Source: Cenococcum geophilum 1.58 (Eukaryota > Ascomycota > Dothideomycetes > Gloniales > Gloniaceae). From it: 64,000 bases of DNA. The notes below the pieces were generated by a model. That model searched no databases and was not told the origin of the DNA. It saw only the letters and a program-made list of their open reading frames with translations. The DNA is taken from assembly GCA_001692895.1 (NCBI GenBank), contig KV748181.1, positions 620,001 to 684,000 on the forward strand, read 5' to 3'. This document shows positions 24,241 to 35,869 of the stretch, in pieces (within the stretch, counting starts at the first letter, position 1; each line of letters opens with the position of its first letter). A program made the translations under genes and the position numbers.

Positions 24241-27200
24241 GAGCGAAAATCGCGGCGGAGAGGATCCTAAAGCTCAGAGGCGCTGCTTAAGTAAAAATTG
24301 AGATGTTGCATTTCCTATATAACCCTAAAAATTCAAGGGATGTGGATAATAAGCACGCTAAGAAACTTACGACGTTATTAAAGGCTAGAAATAAGTAAGA
24401 TATTTTATAATTTCAAAGTTATATTCCTGCTATTATTAATTAGCATTAGCTGGAGGATGCTATTATAGCTTCGGGAATTTCCGCTAAGTAATTACTAAAT
24501 CTACGTAACTGCCCGGAGCTAGATTTTCTAGCCGGTTTCTAATTAAAATATCTCCACGGACAACACCAAATTAAAGCAGCGGCAAATATCCTTCTAGGCA
24601 GCCGCTGGATTGTGGATCTATATCTCGTAGGTAAGACCATTCCCCGTATATAAATGGATTCTTATACATTTAGCTAGATCTTAACGACGACCTAAAAACC
24701 GCACTTGTCGAAGAGTACTCCTTTAAAAAACAACCGGATGACGGCGAAATATACTACAAAATCCGGGAATACCAAATATCTAGGAATCTGTACTTCGAGA
24801 ACCGGTAGTAGGCTTATTTACACGCGATATCCGAATATAAAGCGAGAAACTTAAAGCAGATCCTCCGTCATAGAGATTACATACATGTATTTAATATTTA
24901 GTTAGATATTCCAGCATTAAAATAGGGTATGCGATTAAGTATGTTATATAAAATTTTCGCCACAGGATGCTATGAGGTAAGGGTTTTAACTAGGGTAGTT
25001 TTCCATAGCCACGAAAAAGTATTAAAAAGATTAACTAATACTAACCTAAATCCGTAAATAGGTCGCTAAAATTGGCGGGAACTTCCACGAAGCTGGGATT
25101 TATTTACTTTTAGCCCTTTTCAAGGCTCCCTTGTTAAAATTTAGGGAGGTCTTTGCCAAATGGAGGGTTACTACCCCGCTACGCATACACTAGTTGGGTT
25201 AGTATTAGTTAATCTTTTTTATACTTTCCTATCGTTATAGAAAACTACCTTAGTGCTAACTGCGGGCGTTTCTAATTACTAATCGTGATTAATAGGAAAA
25301 CCTCTGCCACCTCGGGTATATTGAGGAAGTTTAGACTAGGATTCTCCCTAACGTATAAGCGAGGCGGAAGCTAGATAGAACTACTATAAAAGCCATAAAG
25401 CTTACCGCCCTAGGTATATATAGTGCGGACAAGGAACGATTATATGGTTAATTGTGCAGCGGTAAGATTTTTGGTGCTTTTAACAAGCAAGAGCGCGAAG
25501 CTATATGGGCGGAAGTGCTATCTATCTCTATGGACCGCTTAATTATTTCTTTCTATAGCTACTTTAAGGATATTAACTACTTCTAAGGCCCCGTTAAGTG
25601 CGTAAAATCACTTATAGAGTTGTCGCTAAGGGATTTTATATCCTTTGCCCTTTTAAGAGCGTTTAGGGATAAGAATTAGAGAGTTAACTAATATATAGTT
25701 TAGGAATCTAAGACTAGATTCGTACTTAGGCCAGGGGATTTATTAGACGGAGAAGATTTCGCACTTTAATAAATATGGATTATAGCAATGCGCTACTCTA
25801 AAGCGAAATTGGACTGGAAACCCAGCGAGACAACCTTATATGAGATTGCCGCTTACGCCTATCGATTAGGATTTAAGTCCGTGCCAATCCTTAACTTAAT
25901 TTAGCAGTCTGCTGATAGGCAGATTGCTTAAAAGGCCCTACTTAAGGCTCGCAGACCAGACCGCTTTAAATATAACGCTGCCGCCTTTAAAGACTATATA
26001 GAGTAAATAGTTGGATTTTTTTCTATAGCCGAGGCACTAACTGAAGAGGAGGCGAGAGATATAGTTAAGGTTAATAATAATAATAGGCCACCTAAAAGAT
26101 ATGGGATTCTAGGACCGAAGGACCACAAATAGAACAAATTGTCGCTTTTTTTTAGATAAGTTGCACGACACTAATAAGCAACAGTATCCTAAAATAACGT
26201 TTTTCTTCGTCCGCAGATCCGTGTACTTTGCCTTTTTAGGTAAACCGGCCCGTATTATTAATTATAGCATAACTTACGGACAACGATTTCCTAAGTAAGA
26301 GATACTTAAGAGGGAAGCCAAAGAAGAAATGAGGGATTTTACTAAGTAGTAGCGGCCAGCTTAGCTAATAGAGTAAAAAAGGAGGAGACAGAGACAAGCT
26401 AAGCAAGAGAGGAAGAAGTAGAGATAGGCTAAGGAAGAATAGCTAGCTTGGTTAGCTAAAGAGAGGTAGGCTAAAGAAAAACTGCTTACTTAGCTAGTTA
26501 AATAGATGCGGGCTAAGGAGGGACGGCTAGCTTAGCTAACCAAATAGAGGCGAGCTGAAGAAGGACGGCTGGCTTAACTAACTAAACAGAGGCGAGTTAA
26601 GGAAGGACGGCTGGTTTGGCTAGTCGAAGAGAGGTAGACTAAGGAAAATTGGCTTACCCGGCTAGCCGAAGAAAGGAAGAAGCAAAGGTAGGCAGAGAGG
26701 GAGAGAAACTAAATAGTAGAGTAAGAAAGATAGTAGTAAGCTAAAGAGGAGAGACGTAGGTAAACCGAGTAAGATCTATTTAAGGATGACGATATTTAAG
26801 AGACGCATATAAGTAAAGGAAGGAAATATTATATAAAGGCGCAACCTAATAGAGGGTTACTTGCTAGCTTATAAAACCTAAATAAAAAGAGGCTATATAA
26901 AAAGAAACCTAATCTCTTAAAAGGTATAGGTGTTGTATAAAAAGAAAATAACCGTAAACGGATTACCTAGATTAACTTAGGGGAAGTTATAAAACCTATA
27001 AGTTAAGGGTAAGTAGAATTAGGTAAGTAAACCTATACTCTACTAAATAACGCTAATTCCCTAGGTAAAGGCGAGTAGTAGTAGGCCTAGTTAGCGGTGT
27101 AAGATTAGTAATAGCGGCCTGCTTAACTAGCAGACTAAGAATGAAAAAGGCTAGCTAAGGAGGAAAGGTAGTAATAAGCCGAGGAGGTAGAGAGGTAGAG

Positions 27201-28896
27201 GCAAGCTAAGGAGGTAAAGAGGTAGTGGTAAGCTAAGGAGGTGGAGAGATAGAGATAAGCTGAGGAAGAATAAGAGAGGCTAGCTAAGGAAGAGAGACGG
27301 CAACTAGTAGAATAAGAAAGGGAGAAGTAAGTTAAAGAGAAGAGGCAAACTATGTAAGCGCTATTTGACGTAGACGATATCTAGGAGACGCATATAAGTA
27401 AAGGAAGGAAATATCTTACAAAGGTGTAACCTAAAAGAAGGTTACTTGCTAGCCTATAAAACCTAGATAGAAAGAGGCTATATAAAAAGAAACCTAAACC
27501 CTTAAGAGGTATAGGTATTATATAAAAAGAAAACGACCGTAAACGGATTACCTAGATTAACTTAGGGGAAGTTATAGAACTTATAACTTAGGGACGAGTA
27601 GAAGAGGATTAAGTAGAATTAGGTAAGTAAACCTATGCTTTACTAAATAATGCTAAATCTCTAGTAATAGATACCGCCAATTCCACTACTCCCTATTTTA
27701 GCTAACAGGTAAATACCTAAAAAGTCTTTATAAAATTTAAGATCTATAAAAGAGGAGCTTAGAAACCTAAACGTAGTCTCTTAGTTAATCCCTCTAAGCT
27801 ATTAGCGGTAGGGGAGGTAAAGCGACTAGTGATAAAGTATATAAGAAAGCGCGAAGGCATATAGATATACGATATAAATTTCCGTATACTAAACCCTTAG
27901 ATATATTTTAAGGACGTTACGGTAGATAGGATAAACACTATACTTCTAATTCCGGAATCGGAAAGAGACGGTATTGAATTTCCAGTTGCTCTTGGAATAA
28001 GCTCTAAGTTATAAACTAAATTGGTTGCTAATCCCACTAACCTAGTATCTAATTTAGTGGCTAAGTAGGAAGGTAAGCCTAAGCGTAAAAAAAGGGTTAC
28101 TTAAGAATTTAGGTGGGATATTTTAATAGGCCAAATAATAGAGGGTAGAAATTTACTTTATTTTACTCTTTAATTATAACTATCCTTTAAAATAATTTAG
28201 AGGGAGGGTTAGGATAATTAGAGCTTAGTGATATTAGTTTAAAGGAGGCCTATTTAGGCACACTCTCTAGCTAATTACCCCAATTTAGAAGTTAAAAAGA
28301 CTTGGCTTATACTCTTGTTTCCTAAATAGGAACCTATTACTAATAATATAGGGTTTAAGCGTTCGAGATAACTGGTAAAGGCGAAATAGATAGCCGCTAT
28401 ATTAAGAGCAGGATTATATAGATGCAATAATAATTTTATTTTTTAGAGGGGACTAGAATTAGAAATCTTGCTAAAGCGAGAAACCAGATATAAGATATTA
28501 AATTCTTTATTTTATAATCTTAAAGGGAACTAAAGCGATTTAGCCCTTTAATGCTTATAGTAAAATGAAAGCGCTAGTCTTGTTAGGGCCTGTTTTAGGC
28601 TATTAGTGTTAACACTAATACCTTAGGACTAGTTTTAGTACCTAGAGTTTTGCCTACTAAAATAGAACGTCTAATTTTAGTAAGGGATAGGTTTTGCCGT
28701 TTTATTACGCCCGGCTATTAAGCCTAAAGGGCATTAGTATATTATATTATATAATTTATTTCTTCTAGGACCCTATATTTCCTTCTATCTAAACCATATA
28801 CACTTTATATTATTAGCCTAAATTACGCGGCCGTATTAACTAAAAGTTGCTTTTGTTAGTTGTATCTTGACAGTCTCTTCTATAATATTTCTTTAA
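24186..28896 (+). pseudogene. DUF3723 family protein (PF12520), RIP-damaged, about 1,570 codons
   Basis: The text matches my memory of fungal DUF3723 proteins over most of its length. Block 1 (24186 to about 26145) holds a LHGQHQIKAA segment near 24555, which recalls the GxxR motif of ParB/sulfiredoxin-like folds. It continues with RWIVDLYLV, KIREYQISRNLYFE (near 24770), LDIPALK and RLSMLYKIFA (near 24930), GKIFGAFNKQEREAIWAEVL (25460-25520), FKDINYF, and AYRLGFKSV (near 25865). A single frameshift at a T run near 26145 leads to block 2, which opens FFVRRSVYFAFLGKP (26200), then a long Lys/Arg/Glu/Ala/Gln coiled coil (26310-26780). A tail follows with INTILLIPESERDG (27930) and FAVLLRPAIKPKG (28700), to TAA 28894-28896, just before Copia C-1 at 28905. 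Stops are TAA/TAG. Function unknown; DUF3723 genes are common in fungal accessory regions. The ATG choice is the first in frame and not certain. Confidence 0.85.
26330..27680 (+). repeat. Internal tandem duplication in the DUF3723 coiled-coil region, unit about 0.65 kb
   Basis: The block from about 26780 to 27065 (starting GACGATATTTAAGAGACGCA and including a GTAAACGGATTACCTAGATT stretch) recurs at about 27375 to 27665 with transitions and a few short insertions. Each copy is preceded by a Glu/Lys/Arg/Ala-rich coiled-coil stretch (26330-26770 and 27100-27360). The duplication keeps the frame and lengthens the protein by about 200 residues relative to a single-unit form. Confidence 0.85.
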
Positions 28897-28904
28897 TCGG
28901 TTAT

Positions 28905-29082
28905 TGTTGGTATACTCGCTTTATCAACGTGCACGAATATCACTTATAGTGGTACGTATGCGGTGTTAAAGTTGGTAGTTTATTAATTGTAGTTATCTAG
29001 AAGTAAGGGGTTGCTCCAAGGTTAAATCAGCTAGCCTCGCTTCGTGGTCTTATAACTACGTCACATAACTAACGTTCCGACA
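28905..29082 (-). repeat. Left-lying LTR of C-1 (3' LTR by sense)
   Basis: 178 bp, TGTTGGTATACTCGC to GTTCCGACA; the other three family-C LTRs align with it. On the minus strand it begins TGTCGGAACGTT. Confidence 0.9.
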
Positions 29083-29204
29083 CTGGAGCAACTCTAAAAA
29101 GAAGGCTAATCTATACTCTAAAGTTAAGTCTACTTCTAGACTATTCGTAGTATATACGCAATAGCTTCCACACTCCTTTTATAGGTCCGTAATGTAATAA
29201 TATA

Positions 29205-29420
29205 AGTTATATAACTTCCTGCTATCTTCTGCCAGTTATATAACTTCTTACTATCTTCTGCTAGTTATATAACTTCTTACTATCTTCTGCTAGTTATATA
29301 ACTTTCTGCTATCTTCTGCTAGTTATATAACTTTCTACTATCTTCTGCCAGTTATATAACTTTCTGCCATCTTCTGCTAGTTATATAACTTTCTGTTATT
29401 TTCTGCCAGTTATATAACCC
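29205..29420. repeat. 29-bp tandem array next to the C-1 3' LTR
   Basis: About 7 to 8 copies with the core AGTTATATAACTTYCTGCTA followed by TCTTCTGCC. A different array with TTCTGCC cores lies in the same position in C-2 (36866-36950), so this part of the family carries variable minisatellites. Confidence 0.9.
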
Positions 29421-29804
29421 GCAAAACCCCTTCTATTACTCCTTACGTTCTACCTAACCTACAGCCTGTATATCGACTTGGTTTGTGTCGATAGTCGCTA
29501 TAGAGCGACACAAGGCTTCCCCTTGGTTATCGCGTCCGTAGGGTTAGCTTCACCATCGATCTATTTAACCTCTGTAATCTGCTAACGTTTATAGGCTTAT
29601 TATAGGCACATTACATTGATTATTAATTGCTTCTCTTGTGTGGTTCTAAGTCGTATAATATAGTTGTATAGCGACTTAGAATTGGTGCAAAGTATTACGG
29701 ACATTATAAATATTGTGGATATTGCGAATCTTACGGATCTTGCAGATATTAGACACTGCGGGTATTAGACACTAGTGTCTTAGCAGTATAAATAGGTAGG
29801 CGTG

Positions 29805-30015
29805 TGTAAGGTATTATAGGGTAGTCCTATAATACTATCTTAGCTATATTCTAGGAGCTCTTAGGGCTACTAAGGGTAGCCTTTGGCTAGGCCTTAGCCA
29901 CCCCTTATAAGCTCTTTAGGCTTATAGCCTCCTTCCTCCCCTATTAGTTTGTCTCTCTTTCTCCTATATAAGGGTATTGCCTACTCCCTACTATATACCC
30001 AGGCAATACCTTATA
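29805..30015 (+). repeat. Solo LTR-like segment of a different retroelement inside C-1
   Basis: 211 bp starting TGTAAGGTATTATAGGG and ending GCAATACCTTATA, i.e. with inverted TGTAAGGTATT / AATACCTTATA ends typical of an LTR. CCTATATAAGGGTATTGC near 29965 looks like its TATA box. About 100 bp after it (30016-30115, including ATGGGCTTTAAGGC) looks like the start of an internal region, then family-C gag begins. No match elsewhere in the window. Confidence 0.55.
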
Positions 30016-30419
30016 ATTTATTTGTTTAACCTACGCTAATAGAGTTATGGGCTTTAAGGCTAAAGTTTCGGTTGTTCCGGTTATAGTTCCGGCCGTAGTT
30101 TCGGCCTTAATCTTAACTATAATAGCGGCGATCCGTAAAGAAGGTAGTATATACTTCTTAACTAGGGTGTTCCTTTTCCCATATAACAATTAGAGAAGTA
30201 ATACAGTATACTAGCACTCCCTAGCAAGCAGTAACTAAAATTATAGCTACCTCCTTACTGTATTTAGGTCCTTGCCTAGGTCCTTACTCTATACTAAGAA
30301 CGGCTAGTTTAGGTGGTGTATATATATATAGCTGCTGTAATTACTGCGGCTGCTATAGTTGCTGCTCTCTTAACTATAGCAATTGGTTGTAATTAGAGGA
30401 TTAAGGACTAGGAGGGGTA

Positions 30420-30680
30420 GTAGGGGTAGTAAGGGTAGTAGGGGCAGCGGGGGCAGCGATTGGAGTAGCTGGTGGTGTAGCGATCGGGGTAGCTAGTGGT
30501 ATAGCGATTAGGGTAGCTAGTAGTGCAGTAATCGGAGTAGCTAGCGGTGTAGTAATTAGTATAGGTCTAGGGGGGGGTAGTAGGGGTAGTAGGGGCAGCG
30601 GTTGGGGTAGCTGGCGGTAGGGTAGGAGTAGTTGCTAAAGGGAGGGTAGAGGCGGTTAGTGCAGCTTACTAGGGTATAGT
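30420..30680 (-). repeat. Pro/Ala/Thr-coding short repeats in C-1 gag
   Basis: GGGGTAGTAGGGGTAGTAAG and GTAGCTAGTGGTGTAGCGAT-like units repeat several times. Read on the minus strand they code for Pro/Ala/Thr-rich text, the same low-complexity gag segment seen in C-2 (41455-41620). Confidence 0.75.
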
Positions 30681-31424
30681 TATAATAGGTGGTTAAGGTA
30701 TCCTAGGGGTAGGTATCTGCGTTCTAGGCAGTATTATAGCTAGGTTAGTATTGGCAGTACTAGGGTAAAGATACTAGGTAAGAGAAGTACTAGGTAGAAT
30801 AGGAGTACTAGTTACTAGACGAAGGGTAAAGGTAGTTACTACAGGCGATAATTACTAATTCTATGTAGGTGTTTGCGTACTAGACCTAGGTAGTATTGTA
30901 ATTATAGCCGTAGGCTAACCCGATAGACCGTTATAAGTGTAGTTTAGCCTATCTTATAGAGTTATTGTAATTATTGGCTTTACCTCTACAAGGGCCGCGA
31001 TAAGCTCCTTATCCGTCTATTCGTAAGGCTCTTCTTTATTAGCAACGTCCGTTAGCACCTTGCTAAGGGAGTATCTCTTATCTTGCTTAGTAACGTATAC
31101 TCCTCTCTTAACTAGGTAGTTACGGATTCCTATTCTAGTTTTAGATCGTACTCGTTTAAAGTACTCTAGCGTAAAGTCCTTAAAGTCTTCCTAAAACACT
31201 ATCTATAATAAATAGTCTGTAAGGTTGGATCGTGTATATAGGTATATCTTGGTCTCCATATACTCCGTTAGGTCGTTATCCGTAGCCGTCTCCATGTTAA
31301 TTCCGTAGCCGTACTTGGCAATTCTCTCCTTCCAATTAATTTCCATATTGTCGTATGTGTTCTCCACAGCCGTAGAAAGCTGTAGAAAGGTATATTTGTG
31401 TGTTATGGTTCGAAGTCAAGTGGA

Positions 31425-31535
31425 GGTTCTGGAGGTTCGAGTTTGAGGTTGAGGTCGAGGTTTAAGGTCGAGGTCGAGGGTGAGGTCGAGGTCGAGGGTG
31501 AGGTAGAGGTTGAGGTCGAGGTTGAGGTCAAGGTC
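31425..31535. repeat. GAGGTT/GAGGTC hexamer tract in the C-1 leader
   Basis: About 18 hexamers, mostly GAGGTT, GAGGTC and GAGGGT. They give a Leu/Asp-rich minus-strand open frame that is only a reading of the repeat. The sister tract in C-2 is at 42075-42170. Confidence 0.9.
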
Positions 31536-31599
31536 AAGAGATAAGGGTGTAAGGGTGTGTACGTGTCCCCTTGACAAATCTACAGTTTTTGAAGACTGA

Positions 31600-31920
31600 A
31601 GACGATTCTTAGCAAAGATACGATCCTCTAGGCGATCTGACACGTCAACGGTTAAGTTGATACGTGGTTTCAAGCTTCAAGGGTCCTCTAGGCGATCTGA
31701 CGCGTCAACAGTTAAGCTAATGCGTGGTTTCGAGCTTTGAGGATAACGTAGCTCTCTCTGAGTAAAGATACGATTCTCTAGGCGATCTGACGCATCAGCA
31801 AGCTGATACGTGGTCTCGAGCTTCGAGGGTAATGTAGTTTTCTCCTTCAACTGAAATAGGGCGATAGCTCTGCGATCTGACGCGTTAGCAGTTAAGCCAA
31901 TGCGTGGTTTTGAGCTTTGC
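31600..31920. repeat. Leader tandem repeats of C-1, about 4 units
   Basis: Units of roughly 65-100 bp sharing CTCTAGGCGATCTGACGCGT and ATGCGTGGTTTCGAGCTTYG. The same array is in C-2 at 42260-42570. They lie just inside the 5' LTR by sense, a plausible place for packaging or promoter elements; the role is unknown. Confidence 0.85.
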
Positions 31921-31957
31921 TATTGCGTATTTCCTGATCTGTACGTCTACTAATCAG

Positions 31958-32131
31958 TGTTAGTATACTCGCTTTATCAACGTGCACGAATGTCACTTGT
32001 AGTGGTACGTATGCGGTGTTGAAGTTGGTAGTTTATTAATTGTAGTTGTCTAGAAGTAAGGGGTTGCTCTAAGGTCAAATCAGCTAGCCTCGCTTCGTAG
32101 TCTCGTGACCGCGTCACATGACTAATGTTCC
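31958..32131 (-). repeat. Right-lying LTR of C-1 (5' LTR by sense), interrupted
   Basis: TGTTAGTATACTCGC to ATGTTCC, lacking its last four bases, which reappear at 44989-44992 after element D. TAATGTTCC (32123-32131) and TAACGTTCC (44980-44988) are the two copies of D's target. Confidence 0.9.
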
Positions 32132-32153
32132 TTGTTTTAGTATGCTTAGACCA
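32132..32153. repeat. Left terminal inverted repeat of D
   Basis: Starts TTGTTTTAGTATGCTTAG and ends ACCA. It pairs with 44958-44979 with five mismatches, all of C/T or G/A type. Confidence 0.85.
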
Positions 32154-32794
32154 AGAAACTAATAAATATCCGCTGCGCGGATTATTGAATATCCGCAAGC
32201 TAACCTATTTGATTAATCTATCTGTTTCTTAGTCTAAGCCACTTTAGCAAGCTTTTGGAAGCTAAGCCGCTCTATTTATATAAGGCAAACTATTAACTTT
32301 GACGAAATTAATATAAGCAACCGCTACGTTTATTATCCTATAAATACCTACGTTAGAATCGCCTTAATTAGCTCTCTAATTAATAGATTTTCTAGAACTA
32401 ACTGCCAGCTATAGGTGCATCTAAAAGGCGTTAAAGAAACCCCTCTACTTTATCTAGCAGGAGCCAGTCTTCTTAAGCTTTTAATAATAAACTACCCTCT
32501 TTATTAACTAATACCGCTAGAGGATTAAAAGATACAGCGGATATAGTACCTAAGGGCATTAGTAGTCTCGTCCTACCCCTATTATCTCCCCTATTACTAT
32601 TTTTAGCTTAAATACGGTCCTTAATAGCCTACTTACTGCTACTAAACTATATAGATCCCTAAGAGAATAAAGAAGTAGGAGTTAATAAAATACCCATAAT
32701 ACCCGTAATATCCGCAATATCCGCAATATCCGCTAAGAGGATATCCGCTATAGAGAAGGTCTAGGTAATTATTAACTGTTTTAAGTTATAGTAA

Positions 32795-35062
32795 ATGTCT
32801 ATAGAAGACCTAGCGCTTAAATAGATTATAATGGCTGAAGGTTTACGTAAGGCACTAAAGAAGAAAAGAGTAAGAGAGCTCCTTAATAAACTTTTAGAGG
32901 ATACTAATATCCTAAATATCTATGCTAAAGAGATAAAGAAACGCGGTATAGTAGGTATTAGTATTACTCTTACTATCTAGGGAGAGCTTAAAGAGCTAAG
33001 GGAGAAAGAGTTACTATTTAGCGGCTTTAACTAATATGCGGATATTAAGCAGCTTGACCTTAGGCAGTGCTATTAAGCTATAAAGACTTATATACCTATA
33101 CTAGAGCACGTAATTACAGTATATTAAAAGGGTTAATATAAATATTCTTTATATAAAGGCCGTGTAGTTCTAATAGCTTTTACACTTATATTTAGCCTTT
33201 TATAAAACTCCGCAAATTATATCCTATAGCTGTTAGGGATATATCTCTAAGCTAACGGCGTTAAGTATTATGTACTTTCTGTGCTCTATGGGCTTAAATT
33301 AATTAATAGTTATATTACTTTAAATCGGCAGAAGGATCGGGTAACCTAGGAGTTAAGGTTTAGCCTATAATCTTCGCGGTCTAGGCGTATACTAACCTAT
33401 ATATAGGTGAAAATCCGTTTAATAGGTGCCGCTTCTAATATAATTATTATCTATAATAACTTTAACTACCTCTAATAAGTTTAGTATTAAATACTTAGGG
33501 ATACTAGGACGTTTTATTCGCGTATAACTAGTAAGGTTATCTTTAGCGTATATATACCTAATAGTGGGCTTTAATAAAGTATGCTTTATGCGGATATCCT
33601 AATTAAGTTCTTAGATATTATAAAGGCTCTAGGTAATTTATAAGACGAGATATAAAAGTAGATCTTAATAGCTTTAATCTATAAAGCTATTATAGAAGCG
33701 TACCTAGGCCTTAATGTATTACTTAGCAAAAACCTATAGTTTAAATGTCTATATATCCCTACTATTAATATAATACCCGCTGTGTGGACGTTTAGGCTTA
33801 ACCTAGGACCTATTATAACTAGAGAGGCTTCTATATCTAAAACCTATAAGGTACTAGATAATATCTTTCTTTATTAAATAAATCTATAATATACTAATAA
33901 AGTATTTAAGGAGCGACTGTTTCTAATCTATAGTAATTAAAAGACTATAAAGCTTATTTGGTTGTATTGGGGAGAATATATTAAGTTAATATCTGCCTAT
34001 AATAGCTTGTGTTAGGCTTTGCCTATTCTAGCTCTTTAGCACCTAAAGCTAAACTACCTATATATAGTTATACGGTATTACTATAGTGGCGAGTAATTAG
34101 CCTAAGAGTACTTTACGCTATATACTTATATAAACTACCTAGGTTAAAGGAATATCCTAGCTAAGCGTACACTGTTTTATTATATAGAGGAGCTAATTCT
34201 CTATAGTTTTGACACTTATATTATAGCGTTGCTCTATACTTAAATTAAGGGCTCCTATAATACTAAGTCGCCTATAGATATTAAGCGGTACCTTAAGAGT
34301 TTATCTCCGTAATGTTTATTAGTAGTAGTTAAGGATATCCGCATAGTTATTTTTAGTTAAAAAGTTTTTTAGGCGGCTAACTATGCTAGCTAGCCTACGG
34401 AACCGCGGTAAAAGGGTTACCCTAAGTAGGCTAGTAGTATTATATCTTTATAAATACTTTCTAAGCCTGCTAATATAGAGTTTTTAATATATATCCGCTT
34501 CTTATAACTAGTAGAGATATATAAAGTCCTTAAGCACGCTATTAAGCTTGCGAATATTGGCTTACTTAGCCACGTGCTCCCCTACATCTATATCTATTTC
34601 ATAGGTAGTTAGAATAAGAACTATCTATTAGAGATATTATATTTCTTCTAGTTAACTTTAACGGATGCCTATTCCCCTAAGCTCTAGTAAGCTATTTTAG
34701 CAAATAGTTTAGTAAATAACTGTGGCGAATAGAATAGTTACTACTTAATAGATCTTAATAATAAGTTACTTAATAGGGAGCTAAAGCAGCTTATATATAC
34801 TTATAGCAATTTAACGTTTAACCTAGACTTGCTTTTTCGCTAGAGCATCTATATAACTAATTATATAGGGCCACTACGTATAAAGTTTAAGATTATATTT
34901 GGTAAACAGATGCCTACTCAACATACTATTAAATCTACTGTAGTAGATATTTAATTACTTACTAATGCGATTGCCGCAGGCTCTATTATCCACTATTAGG
35001 TATAGTAAGTAAAGATAAAAGCGCCACCTTTATTATAACTAGGTATTAAACGACTTAATTAA
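32795..35062 (+). pseudogene. DUF6589 protein (PF20231), candidate transposase of D, about 755 codons
   Basis: From ATG 32795 (a second in-frame ATG at 32831) a single frame with no frameshift runs to TAA 35060-35062, interrupted by some 35 TAA/TAG. The N-terminus is basic and helical (KALKKKRVRELLNKLLEDTN). Then comes text that I match from memory to fungal DUF6589 proteins: IIIYNNFNYL near 33445, KVIFSVYIPNSGL near 33530, ITREASISKTYKVLDNIF near 33820, LVEIYKVLKHAIKLANIGLL (34505-34565), LSHVLPYIYIYFIGS, LVNNCGE then RELKQLIYTYSNLTFNLDLL (34778-34840), and a His/Thr tail QHTIKST near 34920. DUF6589 has no assigned activity that I know of. Being the main intronless gene of a TIR element, it is the best candidate for the transposase, but I can name no catalytic triad. 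It converges with the helicase gene. Confidence 0.82.
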
Positions 35063-35286
35063 TCTGCCCTTAATAAGTTTAATTGTAACCGACTACCCTG
35101 TCTCGTACCCTGCCAAAACACTACCCTGTCTTACCAGCGTATCACCCCATTTCAGCTATATATTAGTCTCCCCTTTCATTTTATTACCTGCACCTTCCTC
35201 GTGTATATATAGACGCTTTAGAGCTACATTTACAATCAAGTTGCTCGTTTAATTCCCACACTACAAAGCTTACATTAATTTATAGC

Positions 35287-35591
35287 TAGGCGGTAATTTT
35301 TCCGCCGTATTTAATAAGCTTAATCTCTATAATAATAATAATAAGTTAGATAGCTTTATACTACCTACTAATTTTACTTAAACCTAGCTTTAACCTGCGT
35401 ATAAGTTGCTTAATAAGTAATATAAGATATTAGCTATAAGCTATTACTATAACCGTTTAATATCCGCTATAGTTAGTAGCACTAGTACATATTCCTAAGT
35501 AATTAATATTATTAATTAATTAATCTATTTAGTTCCTAGGCTATACTTATAAAAGATATAGGGTAAGAGGGAAAAGGGGGGATTGTCCTAA
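35287..35591 (+). pseudogene. Possible small gene in D
   Basis: A plus-strand frame reads LGGNFSAVFNKLNLYNNNNK, then Tyr/Ser-rich text including SAIVSSTSTYS and KIQGKREKGG, with TAA/TAG breaks, to about 35591. A TATA-like GTATATATAGACGC lies at about 35200. No ATG is evident, and no family is recognised. It could be a third D gene or a chance open stretch. Confidence 0.3.
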
Positions 35592-35869
35592 TAGATATTA
35601 GCTACTATAGTTGTAATATCCGCTTAGCAGATATAAGGTAAACTTACCTAGTATTAGCTAACCCTACCTAATATTAGCCAACCTTGCCTAATATTAGCCT
35701 GCTATATACTAATTAGCGTTACTATTAATTTTTTATAGTGCTCTTTGTATATATTTACCTTTATTTAATTACGCTAACTGCCTTTACGGTACTAATAAAG
35801 ATGTATTTAACTAGCAGTTTGCTAGTGGTATAGATATATCGAACGGTTAGTATAAGGGTAATAATAGAG

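Noticed and set aside
31416-31673. Leu/Asp-repeat open frame
   Set aside because: Reading of the GAGGTC hexamer tract in the C-1 leader.
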